A DNA stretch of 59,145 nt from Streptacidiphilus anmyonensis (GTDB taxonomy: Bacteria; Actinomycetota; Actinomycetes; Streptomycetales; Streptomycetaceae), in the NCBI RefSeq assembly GCF_000787855.1, contig NZ_BBPQ01000028.1:36434-95578 (forward strand). The letters run 5' to 3'. A model generated the notes under the pieces. That model did not search any database. It saw only the letters and a program-made list of their open reading frames with translations, and was not told the origin of the DNA. Shown piece by piece: positions 51,267 through 59,145 of the stretch (its first letter is position 1; each line of letters starts with the position of its first letter). Position numbers and translations under genes: made by a program.

Positions 51267-52778
51267 ATGACCAGCGAGAATCAGCCCAAGGCCGGCCACC
51301 GCGAGACTCCCGTCAGCACCGAGTTCCGCGACTTCATGGCCTCCGGATGGGCGGCCGACGACCGGCCGCCCACGCCCCGCGCCGAGGCGGCCGATCCCGC
51401 CGCCCGCCGACGGGAGGCCCTGTCCCAGCGGTTCCCCGGCGAGCGGCTCGTCATCCCCGGCGGCGGTCTGAAGGTGCGCAGCAACGACACCGACTACACC
51501 TTCCGGCCGCACACCGCCTTCGCCCACCTGTCCGGCCTCGCCTCGCAGGCCGAGCCCGACAGCGTCCTCGTCCTGCACCCCGGCATCGAGGGCGGCCACG
51601 AGGCCGTCCTGTACGTCCGCCCGCCGGCCCCGCGCGACACCGAGGAGTTCTACACCGACTCCCGGTACGGGGAGTTCTGGGTCGGCTACCGCCCGACCCT
51701 CGCCGACCTGGAGTCCGAGCTCGGCCTCAGCGCCCGTCACATCGACACGCTGGAGGACGACTTGGCCAAGGACGAGGCCGCCGCCCGGCTGCGCGTGGTC
51801 CGTTCGGCCGACGCGAAGGTCGCGGAGCTCGTCGACGCCACCCGCACCCAGGCGGGCACGTCCCTGACGGCCGAGCAGCAGGAGGAGGCCGACGGCGAGT
51901 TGGCCCACGCGCTGTCGGCGATGCGCCTCGTCAAGGACGCGTGGGAGGTCGGCGAGATGCGCAAGGCGATCGCCGCCACCCACAAGGGGTTCGAGGCGAT
52001 CATCTCCACCCTGCCGGAGGCGGTCAGCAAGGGCCGCGGCGAGCGGTGGGTCGAGGGCGTCTTCGGCCTCTACGCCCGGCACGAGGGCAACGGCGTCGGA
52101 TACGAGTCGATCTGTGCGTCCGGCGACCACGCCAACACCATCCACTGGATCAAGAACACCGGCGAGGTCCGCGAGGGCGACCTGATCCTGGTCGACGCCG
52201 GGATCGAGATCGACTCCCTGTTCACCGCCGACATCACCCGCACCCTTCCGGTGAGCGGCCGCTTCACGAACATCCAGCGCAAGATCTACGACGCGGTCCA
52301 CGCGGCCCAGCAGGCCGGCATGGAGGCGGTGAAGCCCGGCAACAAGTTCAGCGACATCCACGCCGCGGCGAACAAGGTCATCGCCGAGTACCTGCACGCC
52401 TGGGGCCTGCTGCCGGAGGGGGTCACCCTGGAGCAGACCCTCGACCCGGAGCACGGCGGCTGGCACCGCCGCTGGATGGTCCACGGGACCAGCCACCACC
52501 TCGGCATGGACGTGCACGACTGCCAGCTGCTGCTGCGCAAGGACTACATGGACGGCGAACTGAAGCCGGGCATGGTCCTCACGGTCGAGCCGGGCCTGTA
52601 CTTCAAGGCCGACGACCTCCTCGCGCCGGAGGAGTACCGCGGCATCGGCGTGCGCATCGAGGACGACGTGCTGGTCACCGAGGACGGCTACGAGAACCTG
52701 TCCGCGGCGATGCCACGCAGCTCCCACGACGTGGAGGCGTGGATCGCCCGGGTGTCGGGCTCCGCGGAATCCCGCTGA
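51267..52778 (+). CDS. Aminopeptidase P family (M24B) metallopeptidase
   Basis: 503 residues from ATG 51267 (AGGA at 51255-51258). An N-terminal creatinase-like domain is followed by the pita-bread fold with dimetal ligands in LVDAGIEIDSL and FTADITRTLP (two Asp), GTSHHLGMDVHD (His), TVEPGLYF (Glu) and RIEDDVLV (Glu). Aminopeptidase P removes the first residue before proline. Streptomyces genomes carry housekeeping copies of this length, so it may mark the cluster edge. Its position 49 bases after the MaoC gene on the same strand leaves open a role in product maturation or self-protection. Confidence 0.92.
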   Translation: MTSENQPKAGHRETPVSTEFRDFMASGWAADDRPPTPRAEAADPAARRREALSQRFPGERLVIPGGGLKVRSNDTDYTFRPHTAFAHLSGLASQAEPDSVLVLHPGIEGGHEAVLYVRPPAPRDTEEFYTDSRYGEFWVGYRPTLADLESELGLSARHIDTLEDDLAKDEAAARLRVVRSADAKVAELVDATRTQAGTSLTAEQQEEADGELAHALSAMRLVKDAWEVGEMRKAIAATHKGFEAIISTLPEAVSKGRGERWVEGVFGLYARHEGNGVGYESICASGDHANTIHWIKNTGEVREGDLILVDAGIEIDSLFTADITRTLPVSGRFTNIQRKIYDAVHAAQQAGMEAVKPGNKFSDIHAAANKVIAEYLHAWGLLPEGVTLEQTLDPEHGGWHRRWMVHGTSHHLGMDVHDCQLLLRKDYMDGELKPGMVLTVEPGLYFKADDLLAPEEYRGIGVRIEDDVLVTEDGYENLSAAMPRSSHDVEAWIARVSGSAESR

Positions 52779-52801
52779 CGACGACGTCCGCACGGCGTGA
52801 C

Positions 52802-52839
52802 GGCCGTGCCCCTGCTGACGAACCGGCAGCGGCACGGCC
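52802..52839 (+). terminator. Terminator after aminopeptidase gene
   Basis: GGCCGTGCC (52802-52810) pairs with GGCACGGCC (52831-52839), with an inner CTGC/GCAG stem after one mismatch. It starts 23 bases after the stop codon. Confidence 0.75.
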
Positions 52840-52999
52840 CGCTTACCCCCAACTCTTCTGAAGGAATGCTCGCCTCGCCGCCCTCCGCGAGAACGGGCCG
52901 GTGGCGTCCAGGTGTTGGGCTTGCCGCGGTACCGTGGCTCGACCTGGCCCACGCGGTGGCCGGCGAGGACGTCAGCCCATCGCGCTACGCTCCCGGACC

Positions 53000-53521
53000 A
53001 TGTCCGACACCGCGCACTCCTTCACCTGCCCCTGCTGCCAGGGCGAGCACACCGGACCCTCGCTGTCCTACGGCGCGGAAGCCCCGGACCTGTGGCATCC
53101 GGACTTCGCCACCGACCCGGCCAGCATGCTCACGGACGACCTGTGTGCCATCAAGGGCCAGGCCTTCTTCATCCACGGCCTGATCGAGATACCCGTCCGC
53201 GATACCGGCGAGACCTTCTCCTGGGGCGTGTGGGCCTCCCTGAGCCCGCAGAGCTGGGCGCGTACGCTCGAGCACTGGGAGGACCCGAACCGGGAGGACG
53301 AGCCGCCGTACTTCGGCTGGCTCTCCACCGAACTGCCGCTGTACGGCACCACCACGGTCAACCTCAAGACCCATGTGCACACCCGCACGCTCGGCCGTCG
53401 CCCGTTCATCGAACTGGAGCCCACCGACCACCCCCTGGCGGTCGAACAGCGTGACGGCATCACCGCAGCACGCGTCGCAGAAATCGCCGACCTGCTCCTC
53501 GGTGCGCCCGGCGGTCGGTGA
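53000..53521 (+). CDS. DUF2199-like protein
   Basis: 173 residues from ATG 53000; no ribosome site precedes it, and a -10-like TACGCT ends about 10 bases before the ATG, so a leaderless mRNA is possible. The N terminus has a CPCC motif that could bind zinc (FTCPCCQGEHTGPSLSYG), followed by WSLxxPQSW-type and FGWLSTELPLYG sequences typical of DUF2199. Function unknown. It may be monocistronic or coupled to the short frame that starts at its stop codon. Confidence 0.8.
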   Translation: MSDTAHSFTCPCCQGEHTGPSLSYGAEAPDLWHPDFATDPASMLTDDLCAIKGQAFFIHGLIEIPVRDTGETFSWGVWASLSPQSWARTLEHWEDPNREDEPPYFGWLSTELPLYGTTTVNLKTHVHTRTLGRRPFIELEPTDHPLAVEQRDGITAARVAEIADLLLGAPGGR

Positions 53522-53720
53522 GGATCGGAGCGGCCACCCCGCCCGGGCAGGACTACGGCTTGCGGGCGGTGGTCTCGACCAACCCGGTGGTGCTGTACGT
53601 CGGTTCGTCGATGAGCACCATCAACGGGCCGAACGTGCAGGACGGCAAGGAGTTCCTGGCGTTCGACGGCGCGGGCAGGCAGACCGCGCGCATCCCCGCC
53701 GACAGTCCATCCCCGCGGCC
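53518..53720 (+). pseudogene. Possible gene remnant after the DUF2199 gene
   Basis: A frame opening with GTG inside the previous stop (GTGA) reads plausibly for about 60 residues (VVSTNPVVLYVGSSMSTI and GKEFLAFDGAGRQTARIP). It then runs into sequence that is the antisense of the phosphotransferase gene. The first part looks like real protein of an unknown extracellular or regulatory type. The open frame continues only because it shadows the minus-strand gene. Likely a truncated gene; low certainty. Confidence 0.35.
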
Positions 53721-53730
53721 GCACGCAGCC

Positions 53731-54477
53731 TCACATCCGGGATCTGAGCACGTCGACCTCGCAGCCCGGCGCGAAGGCGTCGAAGCCGTGCTCGATCAGC
53801 CAGCGGACCGCCAGCAGGCTCCGCAGCGACCACCAGGCGTGGATCACGTCGAGGTCGACGTCGGTGCCGTAGCCGGCGAGGACGTCGCCGAGGTGCTCCT
53901 CGTGTCCGAGCGTGAAGGTGGCCAGGTCGTACAGGGCGTCACCCTGGCCCGCCTCGGACCAGTCGATGATGCCGGTGACCTCGCCGTCGTCGACGAAGAC
54001 GTGCGCGATCTGCAGGTCGCCGTGTGTGAACGCCGGCGTCCACGGCCGGAGCGCGGCCTCGGCGACCTGGCGGTTGCGGCGGACCAGGTCGGCGGGCAGG
54101 ACGCCGTTGGTCACGAGCAACCCGCACTCGTCGTCGAGTTCCGCCGCCAGCGCGCTGATGCTCCGCCCGGCCCGGCCCGGCCGGGGCGGCAGTGGCGCGT
54201 CGTGCAGCTTCCGGATGGCGGTACCCGCCGCGGCCCACGCCGCCGGCGACCCGGTCGACGGCCCGCCGAGGCGCCCGAGCGTCGCCCCCGGGAGCGCGGC
54301 GACCGCGAGCACGGACGGCTTGCGCCAAAGGATCTCCGGGGTCGGGACCGGCGCGAGGGCCATCGCCTCGACCTCGACGTCGAGGCGCGCCTGATCGGCG
54401 TCCACCTTCAGGAACACGTCACCGACGCGCAGGGTCGCGCGCTCGGAGTGGGCGACCACGACTTCGACCTCGTCCAT
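53731..54477 (-). CDS. Aminoglycoside phosphotransferase-fold protein
   Basis: 248 residues from ATG 54477 (an upstream in-frame start at 54588 lacks support). It is an APH/choline-kinase-like protein with the catalytic loop FTHGDLQIAHVFV and the metal motif GIIDWSEAG. In most members the loop is HGDxxxxN; here the metal-binding Asn is His, so activity may be altered or lost. Members phosphorylate antibiotics or small metabolites; the substrate is unknown. It stands alone, with no link to the cluster visible other than distance. Confidence 0.83.
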   Translation of the reverse strand: MDEVEVVVAHSERATLRVGDVFLKVDADQARLDVEVEAMALAPVPTPEILWRKPSVLAVAALPGATLGRLGGPSTGSPAAWAAAGTAIRKLHDAPLPPRPGRAGRSISALAAELDDECGLLVTNGVLPADLVRRNRQVAEAALRPWTPAFTHGDLQIAHVFVDDGEVTGIIDWSEAGQGDALYDLATFTLGHEEHLGDVLAGYGTDVDLDVIHAWWSLRSLLAVRWLIEHGFDAFAPGCEVDVLRSRM

Positions 54478-54644
54478 GGGCGACCAGTATCGCGGGGGGT
54501 GACCGCCGACGTCGCCGGGTTTGTCGCGCGTGGAGCGGACTCGCACGCCGCCACCGACCCCGTCACCCTCCGCCCGTCGTGCACCCACGACTCGGGGCAG
54601 GTCACCACGCCTCGGACGACAGCCGATCGGTAGCGCCCGCGCAC

Positions 54645-54687
54645 GACGGAGCGACCGGGGCCCTGCGTGGGCCCCGGTCGCTCCGTC
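54645..54687 (-). terminator. Very strong terminator after the ABC permease gene
   Basis: A perfect 19-bp stem (54645-54663 with 54669-54687, loop TGCGT). It lies 43 bases past the stop of the minus-strand permease gene. Confidence 0.85.
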
Positions 54688-54730
54688 ACTGCTTCGTCCG
54701 CCTTCGTCTCCGTTGGTTCAGCCGGTCCCG

Positions 54731-57295
54731 TCAGTCCGTGGCGATGGCCTTGAGGATGCTCATCCGACCGGCACGGAAGGCCGGGAAGAGCGCCGCCAAC
54801 AGGCCCACCACTGCGGAGCCGAGGAAGACGACGCCGATCGTGGTCCACGGGATGCTGAGCACCCCCAGTCCCGACAGGGCCAGCAGCTTCTGGGCCGCGA
54901 CGCCCCAGCCCATGCCGAGGCCCACGCCGAGCACCGCGCCGAACAGGGCGATGACGACCGACTCCAGCCGCACCATCCGGCGCAACTGGCGGCGGGAGAG
55001 CCCGATCGCGCGCATCAGGCCGATCTCGCGGGTGCGCTCGACGACCGAGAGGGCGAGGGTGTTCACCACACCGAGGACGGCGACCACGATGGCGAGCGCC
55101 AGCAGGGCGTAGATCATGTTGAGCAGCTGGTCGAGCTGCTGCTGGATCATGTTCTTGTAGTCGGTCTGGTCGCGGACCTTGATCTGCGGGTAGTCGGCGG
55201 TCGCGGCCTTGAGCGCGGCGGCCGCCTGGCTCTGCTGACCGGGGAGCGCAGCGGCGAACATCATGTCGTTCGCGGGGAACTTGTCGGCAGGCAGGTACTT
55301 CCTCGCGTCGGCGATGTTCATGTACATCGCGCCCCGGTCGAAGACCGTGTCGTCCGACGTGATCGCCTCCACCGTGAGCCGTGTCGCCCTGCCGCTGGTG
55401 AAGGCGACGTCGAGCCGGTCGCCGAGGGCGACCTTGTGGGACTTGGCCCACCCCGCGGGCACCGACATCGCGCCGGGCGCGTAGGCGTCGATCAGCCGTC
55501 CCTGCACGGTCTTGGCCTGGAGGTCGTCGGTGTAGGACGGCGTGGCCGCCGCGATCGTCGTCCTGTCCTTCGAGCCGTCGGGAGCGGTGACGGTCGCGGC
55601 GACGTCCGTGCGGTCGGTGACGTGGGCCAGGTGACCGGCCGCGTGGACGGCCCTCGCGGCGGCCGGGCTGATCGGGTTGCCGTTTCCGGCCTGGATGATG
55701 AAGTCGGCGCCGACGGACCGGTCCATCTGGGAGGTCGCCGAGGCGACCAGGGAGTCGCCGACCACCGACAGCCCCGCGACCAGCGCCAGACCGATCATCA
55801 GCGCGGCGGCGGTGGCCCCGGTGCGCCGCGGGTTGCGCAGCGCGTTGCGCTCGGCCAGACGGCCCACCGGCCCGAACCACCGCAGCGTGACCGCGCCCAG
55901 GATCCGCACGACGAGCCCGGCGAGCAGCGGGCCGACCACGACGAAGCCGACCAGGGTCAGCAGCACGCCGACCGCGAGCAGCCCGGAGCCGGCCGAGGCG
56001 GAGGAGGCGGTCGCGGCCAGGGCCAGCGCGGTCCCGCCCGCCGCCGTCAGCAGCACCCCGAGCGCCGCACGGACGCGACCCGCGCGGGCGTCGGCCGGGG
56101 TGCCCGCGTCGCGCATCGCCGCCATCGGGGAGATCGCCCCGGCCCGGCGGGCCGGCAGCATCGCGGACACCACGGTCACCACGACGCCCACGGCCAGGCC
56201 GATCAGCGGCGTCGCCGCCTTGACCGTCAGATCCGCGGTGCTCAGGTGCATCCCCAGCGCGCTCATGAGCCTGATCAGGCCGACGGCCAGGCCGATCCCC
56301 GCGCCGATCCCGGCGAGCGAGCCGACGACGCCGAGCAGCACCGCCTCGACCAGCACCGAGCGGTTCATCTGACGACGGCTCGCACCGATCGCCCGCATCA
56401 GCCCGATCTCCCGGGTGCGCTGAGCCACCAGCATGGAGAAGGTGTTGACGATCAGGAAGACGCCCACGAGGACCGCGATCCCGGCGAAGCCGAGCAGCAC
56501 GGACTTCATCGGGCCCAGGAAGGAGCCGATGTCCTTCTGGTTCTGGGCCTGCATCTCGGCGGCCGTCTGCACCTGGTAGCCGTGACCGACGGCCGCGTCG
56601 ACCCGGGCCTTGAGCTGGTCGTCGCTGACGCCGGGCGCGGCGTCCAGGGCGAAGTCGGTGTACGCGTTCCGCGAGCCCAGCAGCCCCTGCTGCGCGGTCG
56701 GGGTGTCGAGGTAGACGACGGCCGCGCCCGGGTTGGTGGTCTTGAAGGTGGCGATCCCGCTGATCGTCACCCTGAAGTCGCCGGAGCCCGCGATGACGCG
56801 GAGCGTGTCGCCGATGCCCAGGTGGTGCTTGGCCGCGGTGTCGGCGTCCAGGACCGCGTCGCCCGGTGCGAGCGGGGTGTGGCCGGAGGTGATGGCGACG
56901 GTCCTGGTCTGGGTCGGGTTCCAGTTCGCCACGATGGTCGGCGCGCCGGTGGTGGAGCCGATGTCCTGGTTGCGGCCGTCGGCGACGGTGGCCTGCTGGC
57001 TGCTGACCTCCGGCACGACGGCGGCCACGCCGGGCACCCGCGCGAGTCGGGCCTGCAGCGAGGCGGGCAGGGTGTCCGGCGTCCCGGTCTGCTGCGCGTT
57101 GTCCACCTTCGCGGGGCTGACGGTGACGTCGGAGGCGGAGGTGGCGACGAGCTTGTCGAAGGTCGCGTTCATCGTGTCGGTGAAGACCAGCGTCCCGCAG
57201 ACGAACGCCACCGACAGCAGCACCGCGACCGCGGAGAGGGCCATCCGGCCCTTGTGCGCGAGGAAGTTGCGCAGGGAGGTCCGCAGCACGGTCAT
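54731..57295 (-). CDS. ABC transporter permease, MacB/FtsX type (double FtsX)
   Basis: 854 residues from ATG 57295, overlapping the ATPase gene by 4 bases. The layout is TM helix, large extracytoplasmic domain, three TM helices, then the same again: two FtsX cores (TREIGLMRAIGASRRQM and TREIGLMRAIGLSRRQL). The repeated region marks an internal duplication common in actinobacterial permeases of this class. Such systems are mechanotransducers or lipoprotein/peptide exporters. The following hairpin closes the operon. Confidence 0.92.
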   Translation of the reverse strand: MTVLRTSLRNFLAHKGRMALSAVAVLLSVAFVCGTLVFTDTMNATFDKLVATSASDVTVSPAKVDNAQQTGTPDTLPASLQARLARVPGVAAVVPEVSSQQATVADGRNQDIGSTTGAPTIVANWNPTQTRTVAITSGHTPLAPGDAVLDADTAAKHHLGIGDTLRVIAGSGDFRVTISGIATFKTTNPGAAVVYLDTPTAQQGLLGSRNAYTDFALDAAPGVSDDQLKARVDAAVGHGYQVQTAAEMQAQNQKDIGSFLGPMKSVLLGFAGIAVLVGVFLIVNTFSMLVAQRTREIGLMRAIGASRRQMNRSVLVEAVLLGVVGSLAGIGAGIGLAVGLIRLMSALGMHLSTADLTVKAATPLIGLAVGVVVTVVSAMLPARRAGAISPMAAMRDAGTPADARAGRVRAALGVLLTAAGGTALALAATASSASAGSGLLAVGVLLTLVGFVVVGPLLAGLVVRILGAVTLRWFGPVGRLAERNALRNPRRTGATAAALMIGLALVAGLSVVGDSLVASATSQMDRSVGADFIIQAGNGNPISPAAARAVHAAGHLAHVTDRTDVAATVTAPDGSKDRTTIAAATPSYTDDLQAKTVQGRLIDAYAPGAMSVPAGWAKSHKVALGDRLDVAFTSGRATRLTVEAITSDDTVFDRGAMYMNIADARKYLPADKFPANDMMFAAALPGQQSQAAAALKAATADYPQIKVRDQTDYKNMIQQQLDQLLNMIYALLALAIVVAVLGVVNTLALSVVERTREIGLMRAIGLSRRQLRRMVRLESVVIALFGAVLGVGLGMGWGVAAQKLLALSGLGVLSIPWTTIGVVFLGSAVVGLLAALFPAFRAGRMSILKAIATD

Positions 57296-58080
57296 GACGT
57301 CCTGCCTCGCGAGTCGAAGGACTTCATCCGCTCCAGGACGGCGTCGGCCGTCGGGGCGTGCATCTCGTCGACGATGCGGCCGTCGGCGAGGTAGAGCACG
57401 CGGTCGGCGTAGGAGGCGGCCACCGGGTCGTGGGTCACCATGACGATGGTCTGCCCGAGCTCGTCGACCGACCGGCGCAGGAAGCCGAGGATCTCGGCCC
57501 CGGCGCGGGAGTCGAGGTTGCCGGTCGGCTCGTCCCCGAAGATGATCTCGGGCCGGGCGGCGAGGGCGCGGGCCACGGCGACACGCTGCTGCTGGCCCCC
57601 GGAGAGCTGCGCCGGGCGGTGCTTGAGCCTTCCGGCGAGTCCGACGGTCGTCACGACGCGGTCCAGCCACGCCCGGTCGGGCGTGCGGCCGGCGATGTCC
57701 ATCGGCAGCGTGATGTTCTCCAGCGCGGTCAGCGTCGGGAGCAGGTTGAACGCCTGGAAGACGAAGCCGATGCTGTCACGGCGCAGCCGGGTCAGCCGCT
57801 TGTCCCTGAGCTTGGTGATCTCCGTCTCGCCGACCCAGATCCGGCCGCTGGAGGCGGTGTCGAGACCGGCCAGGCAGTGCATCAGCGTCGACTTGCCGGA
57901 CCCGGAAGGGCCCATGATCGCGGTGAACTGCCCGCGGGGCATGTCGACGTCCACCGCGTCGAGCGCGACCACCCGGGTCTCGCCGCTGCCGTACGCCTTG
58001 GTGAGCCCGCGCGCGCGGGCCGCGACTGACGCGCGCGAGTCGCTGCCCTGGGCCGGGGGACTCGATACGGACGTGGTCAC
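57292..58080 (-). CDS. ABC transporter ATP-binding protein, MacB/LolD type
   Basis: 262 residues from GTG 58080, with AGGAG 7 bases upstream; a longer frame to 58179 is rejected for lack of a ribosome site. Walker A GPSGSGKST, Q-loop FVFQAFNLLPTLTALENI, signature LSGGQQQR, Walker B IIFGDEPTGNLD and H-loop VTHDP are all intact. It pairs with the double-FtsX permease. Confidence 0.95.
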   Translation of the reverse strand: MTTSVSSPPAQGSDSRASVAARARGLTKAYGSGETRVVALDAVDVDMPRGQFTAIMGPSGSGKSTLMHCLAGLDTASSGRIWVGETEITKLRDKRLTRLRRDSIGFVFQAFNLLPTLTALENITLPMDIAGRTPDRAWLDRVVTTVGLAGRLKHRPAQLSGGQQQRVAVARALAARPEIIFGDEPTGNLDSRAGAEILGFLRRSVDELGQTIVMVTHDPVAASYADRVLYLADGRIVDEMHAPTADAVLERMKSFDSRGRTS

Positions 58081-58294
58081 TGGGGGACTCCTGAGTGCTC
58101 GACTGGGTGCTCGACACGGGCTTGCGCCCTCGCATCCAGCCTGTTGGAGCGGAGTCCCCGGAACCATGGGGCGAGTCACCGGGCCGGGGGTGGGGCTATC
58201 CCTACGCCGCCCGCCCCGGCTGCCCGCAGGCCGATGCCCGCGCCAGTGCCCGCCGCCCGCGACGGAGTTGAGCCGATCGGCAGCGGGGCAGTCC

Positions 58295-58795
58295 TCAGGT
58301 GGTGGAGCCGGCGGCGGCGCCGGTGGCCAGATCCGCGCCCCAGCGGGCGATGTCGGCCTCCAGGTCCAGGGCCCGCATCTTCGCCGTGTCGTCGGCCGCC
58401 GGCCAGTCCTCGCGGGGCACCCGCCACATCACCTCGAACTCGTTGCCGTCCGGGTCCTTGGCGTAGAAGGACTTGGAGCGGTGGTGGTCGGTCGCACCGA
58501 CCAGCGCCCCGCGCTCGCTGAGCGCCCGGCCGATCTCGGCGAGCTCGCCCAGCGTGCCGACCTCCCAGGCCAGGTGGTAGAGCCCGACCCGACCCGGCTG
58601 CGGGCCCGGCGCGCCCGCTCCGATCGCGAACAACCCGAGATCGTGGTCGTTCAGCGTCTCCTGCGCGCTGAGAAAGGCGGCCCGTCCGGGGATCTCGACG
58701 TCGACCTTGAAGCCGAGCACCTCGGTGTAGAACGCGACCGAGGTCGCGACGTCGCGGATATAGAGAACCGCGTGGTTGAGACGGCGTACCGGCAC
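58295..58795 (-). CDS. VOC-family (glyoxalase/dioxygenase fold) protein
   Basis: 166 residues from GTG 58795 with AAGGAGAG just upstream. It starts RRLNHAVLYIRDVATSVAFYTEVLGF and ends its second half with FYAKDPDGNEFEVMW, the two beta-alpha-beta-beta-beta repeats of the vicinal-oxygen-chelate fold. Possible metal ligands are His (LNHAV), His (LYHLAWEV) and Glu (NEFEV). It could be a ring-cleavage dioxygenase, glyoxalase-like or resistance protein. No context helps decide. Confidence 0.88.
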   Translation of the reverse strand: MPVRRLNHAVLYIRDVATSVAFYTEVLGFKVDVEIPGRAAFLSAQETLNDHDLGLFAIGAGAPGPQPGRVGLYHLAWEVGTLGELAEIGRALSERGALVGATDHHRSKSFYAKDPDGNEFEVMWRVPREDWPAADDTAKMRALDLEADIARWGADLATGAAAGSTT

Positions 58796-59145
58796 GGGGA
58801 CTCTCCTTGCAAGCTCGACCCTGAACTGAACCCGCCCGACGATAGCCGCTGATTCGAATTTGAACAAACGACGCCGATCGCGTAGCAGTCCCGGGGGGTC
58901 CTGGCTCCGGGCCGGCACGCGGACGCGCCCGGGACCCGGGGGCGGGTCCGGCCGCACGTTGTGTCAGCTGGCGGTTCACGGATTCCAGCGGGAGCCACCG
59001 AGAGGAGCGTGCCGCCCCAGCCCCGCCGTGGCTGACGGGATCACCACGAGATGCAAGCCGGCTCTTGCCGCGCGGTGCGGTTCGGGGCCCGTGCGTCCTT
59101 CTCGAGCGGCCTGCCGCTCTGGAGCCGGCTGGGCCGGCATGGAAA
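58796..59145. other. Terminal 350 bases, no supported gene
   Basis: Upstream region of the VOC gene, containing an A/T-richer patch (TTCGAATTTGAACAAA, near 58853-58868) that may hold its promoter. No reading frame with convincing codon bias reaches the window end. Confidence 0.5.

Noticed and set aside
1-59145. tRNA, rRNA, CRISPR arrays, insertion sequences
   Set aside because: No cloverleaf-like sequences with conserved arms, no regularly spaced repeats and no transposase-like frames were found by eye.

Overview
The window is high-GC actinomycete DNA, most like Streptomyces or a close relative (Streptomycetaceae). The signs are strong G/C third-position bias, frequent GTG and TTG starts behind GGAG-type ribosome sites, Ala/Pro/Thr-rich exported proteins, a sortase-like lipoprotein, an ECF sigma factor and a P450 with its own small ferredoxin. 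No RNA gene, transposase, integrase or CRISPR array was seen.

Left flank (1-15810), mixed accessory genes: the 3' end of an amidase, two exported low-complexity proteins, a PlsC-type acyltransferase, a ferredoxin/P450 pair, a secreted phosphoesterase with two duplicated PKD domains, an ABC exporter pair, a small surface protein next to a class-F-sortase-like lipoprotein, an ECF sigma factor with a membrane partner, and an MFS transporter. Strong GC-rich hairpins separate most of these units.

Core (16708 to about 51217, possibly to 52778), one biosynthetic gene cluster that I do not recognise as a described one. The first plus-strand operon (16708-39812) encodes an SbnA-like PLP enzyme, three consecutive ATP-grasp-type ligases (the third of a circularly permuted type), a 3013-residue NRPS (A-T-C-A-T-C-A-T-TE), an MFS exporter, an MbtH protein, the full 4-hydroxyphenylglycine (Hpg) set (HmaS, Hmo, HpgT), a stand-alone A-T-TE protein and a P450. 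Two convergent minus-strand genes follow: a second permuted ATP-grasp-like protein and a second MFS transporter. A further plus-strand operon (43237-51217) encodes an acylating aldehyde dehydrogenase and its aldolase, a JmjC/cupin oxygenase, an alpha-oxoamine synthase, a CitE-type aldolase, an SbnB-like dehydrogenase, a third permuted ATP-grasp-like protein and a MaoC hydratase. An aminopeptidase P gene sits 49 bases downstream.

Reading the parts together (inference): the NRPS would build a tripeptide. The Hpg genes supply Hpg. SbnA plus SbnB would supply 2,3-diaminopropionate. A-T-TE plus P450 looks like the NikP1/NikQ device of nikkomycin, which releases a free beta-hydroxy amino acid. The dehydrogenase/aldolase pair looks like NikA/NikB, which makes a gamma-hydroxy-alpha-keto acid. 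CitE, MaoC and the alpha-oxoamine synthase resemble the ketomemicin logic for aminoketone pseudodipeptides. Five ATP-grasp-type ligases would join these pieces by amide bonds outside the NRPS. No pathway regulator, phosphopantetheinyl transferase, prephenate dehydrogenase, methyltransferase or glycosyltransferase was found in the core.

Right flank (53000-59145): a DUF2199-like protein, a possible gene remnant, a phosphotransferase-fold protein, a MacB/FtsX-type ABC pair and a VOC (glyoxalase-fold) protein. The last 350 bases hold no gene I can support.
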